The notes under the pieces were generated by a model, which saw only the letters and a program-made list of their open reading frames with translations, was not told the DNA's origin and did no database searches. Positions 18,696 to 20,059 of a stretch of DNA of 20,059 bases are shown here, in pieces. Origin of the DNA: a virus. The DNA is taken from the IMG/VR virus record IMGVR_UViG_3300005589_000118, positions 1 through 20,059 of that record. One strand, given 5' to 3'. The translations under genes and the position numbers were made by a program. The first letter of the stretch is position 1, and each line of letters begins with the position of its first letter.

Positions 18696-20059
18696 GTTAT
18701 CTCTTTAGCTAACTTAATGTTTTGATCTAAATACTCGCCTTGTGTCTTGGCTTGGGTGTTTTCAATATCAACACCTGCCTCGACAGCTTTAATATTCAGC
18801 TCTTTGTCTTTAAGTTGTAGTTTGGCCACTTCTATCTCATTCTTCTTAGCGTCATTCACTTCATTTTGAATGGCCGCTTGGCCTTCCATCATTCGTGCTT
18901 GAGCTTCTGCCTGAGCCAGCATAACTTGTGGGTTTTGCTGATTCTGTTGAGCTGCTTGCATTTGCTGAATGGTACGCTGTGCAAAGGCCTGCTCTTCATC
19001 GTTTTTGATATCAGGGTCAATGCCTTCCATTAACATCACCTTGATTTCATTAAAGCGCGCCATCTTGCGAACCGATGCCATGCCCTCACCTGTAGTGGCT
19101 TGAATGGCTGACATTAAGACAGCCTGCCCCATTGGGGTTGCGGTATCGGTGTATTGAAGTAATTCACGCGCCGCCGCTGCTTCTGCCTCTTTCACTGACT
19201 TGTGAGACTCGCCAACTTTAACAGTTACGTCATACTTACCACGGGCTGTATTCTTATATGGTCCGTAGCCTTCTGGTGTTAATGCGTACTCCAATGTTTT
19301 AACTTGACTGTATGATTGATCAGGGCCTTGAATACGAATAGAGCGAGAACCTGAAAAGTATATTTTCTGAGCCGCTGGCAACCATACCTTACAAGCTGCT
19401 TTGATTGTTTGAACTGCATTCTGAAATAGTGGCTGAAAAGCATCATCTTGACGCTCATTAACCTGCTGAATAGCCGCTGCTGCAGTATTACTTGGTAATG
19501 TACTTTGACCAGTTCCAGCTTGCTCTGCTGTGTTTTGGCCAAGGTATTGCAATGCACTCGCTAAGCCTGAGCCAATTTGAGGAGGCTTATGTATACCAAT
19601 AGGCCCGAAATGTATAGGGTTTCCATTGGCATCTTTTACAGCATCGGACAATAAGAACGCAGGATTATCCAAGTCTTTATTAGCGTGGAATGATGCATGA
19701 CGATTAATCTGCTCTGGCGTATATTCTGGGATTTCCTTCTGATTCTGCGCCATGATCTCCATTAGCCCACCAAAGCCCATGTTTTCAAAGCGTTGATTGT
19801 CACGCTGGCGGCATACTTCACCGCAGTAGTACTCAATACCATTAATAACAGTGTGATAGCCGTATTGAGGAATAATAGGGATAGACTTGAATGGCGTGCG
19901 AGTAGGCTTGATTAAAAACTTATCACCGGACATTAACGCATACTCAACGTATTTAATTTTACGCTGTGATTGCTCGTACTCTAAAGCTTCTTTTAGTTCT
20001 GCCAGTTCATCACGGGTAATCTTGTTACCCATTTGGTCTTTAATGCCATCGCCAGTAGT
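18686..20059 (-). CDS. Portal protein, P22 gp1-like (5' part outside the window)
   Basis: The frame stays open through the right edge, so the 457 residues seen are the C-terminal part; P22 gp1 has 725. The first Met inside the window (20032, M-G-N-K-I-T-R-D-E-L) is internal. It includes a wing/stem region with H-F-G-P-I-G-I-H-K-P-P-Q-I-G-S-G-L-A-S-A-L-Q-Y-L-G-Q-N, the beta segment Y-S-Q-V-K-T-L-E-Y-A-L-T-P-E-G-Y-G-P, and a long Q/A/E-rich helical C-terminus (about the last 110 residues) that would form the helical barrel typical of P22 portals. It makes the dodecameric DNA entry channel. The stop overlaps the zinc-ribbon gene stop on the other strand. Assignment rests on the P22-type gene order and these segments. 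Confidence 0.85.
   Translation of the reverse strand, partial: TTGDGIKDQMGNKITRDELAELKEALEYEQSQRKIKYVEYALMSGDKFLIKPTRTPFKSIPIIPQYGYHTVINGIEYYCGEVCRQRDNQRFENMGFGGLMEIMAQNQKEIPEYTPEQINRHASFHANKDLDNPAFLLSDAVKDANGNPIHFGPIGIHKPPQIGSGLASALQYLGQNTAEQAGTGQSTLPSNTAAAAIQQVNERQDDAFQPLFQNAVQTIKAACKVWLPAAQKIYFSGSRSIRIQGPDQSYSQVKTLEYALTPEGYGPYKNTARGKYDVTVKVGESHKSVKEAEAAAARELLQYTDTATPMGQAVLMSAIQATTGEGMASVRKMARFNEIKVMLMEGIDPDIKNDEEQAFAQRTIQQMQAAQQNQQNPQVMLAQAEAQARMMEGQAAIQNEVNDAKKNEIEVAKLQLKDKELNIKAVEAGVDIENTQAKTQGEYLDQNIKLAKEITGR

Noticed and set aside
17-20059. A defence island, toxin-antitoxin pair or CRISPR array
   Set aside because: No repeat-spacer pattern, no cas-like or toxin-like motif seen; the GNAT-fold gene lies in the conserved gp14 slot and not next to an antitoxin, so it is treated as a virion-module gene.

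Overview
The window is part of a short-tailed (podovirus) phage or prophage genome of the P22 type. From right to left on the minus strand it carries the P22 virion module in nearly canonical order: portal (gp1-like, cut by the right edge), scaffold (gp8-like), coat (gp5-like), head completion/tail accessory protein (gp4-like), gp10-like tail hub protein, an acetyltransferase-fold gene at the gp14 position, three ejection proteins (gp7-, gp20- and gp16-like positions) and a tailspike with a P22-type head-binding domain (gp9-like). A peptidase M15 endolysin and two very small genes follow. The sequence is moderately AT-rich with strong Shine-Dalgarno sites, so a gammaproteobacterial host is plausible, but nothing here names the host. 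No integrase, terminase, repressor or tRNA is seen, so lytic or temperate life cannot be decided.

Layout. (1) About 17-1689, minus: a tight early-type operon of six small genes, read right to left: an RMF-like protein, an HTH_39-like protein, a 53-aa protein, a coiled-coil protein, a DUF551 protein and an HNH homing-type endonuclease. (2) 1690-1926: a divergent regulatory region. (3) 1927-3573, plus: an operon of six small genes including a YopX-family protein and a two-helix membrane protein. (4) 3574-4276, minus: lysis-type genes, meeting the plus operon stop-to-stop. (5) 4281-17242 and 17257-18189, minus: virion genes. A 3-kb cassette of fibre-like genes plus a 31-aa membrane peptide sits between gp4 and gp10, and no recognisable gp26 tail needle is present. 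(6) 18190-18374: a second divergent regulatory region. (7) 18375-18689, plus: a zinc-ribbon moron-like gene inserted between portal and scaffold. (8) 18686 to the right end: portal.

The most notable signal is a 45-bp operator-like element present twice. Each copy has two 16-bp inverted arms separated by 13 bp, and 20 bp are identical between copies. One copy (18272-18316) lies before the zinc-ribbon moron and the other (1749-1793, reverse orientation) before the RMF-like operon. In both, the conserved end faces the gene and lies 58-59 nt before its start codon. This ties the moron to the early leftward operon in one putative regulon 16.5 kb apart. The left arm of the right-hand copy also overlaps the -35 of a good candidate promoter for scaffold. 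A strong intrinsic terminator just after the coat gene probably sets a high coat-to-tail expression ratio.
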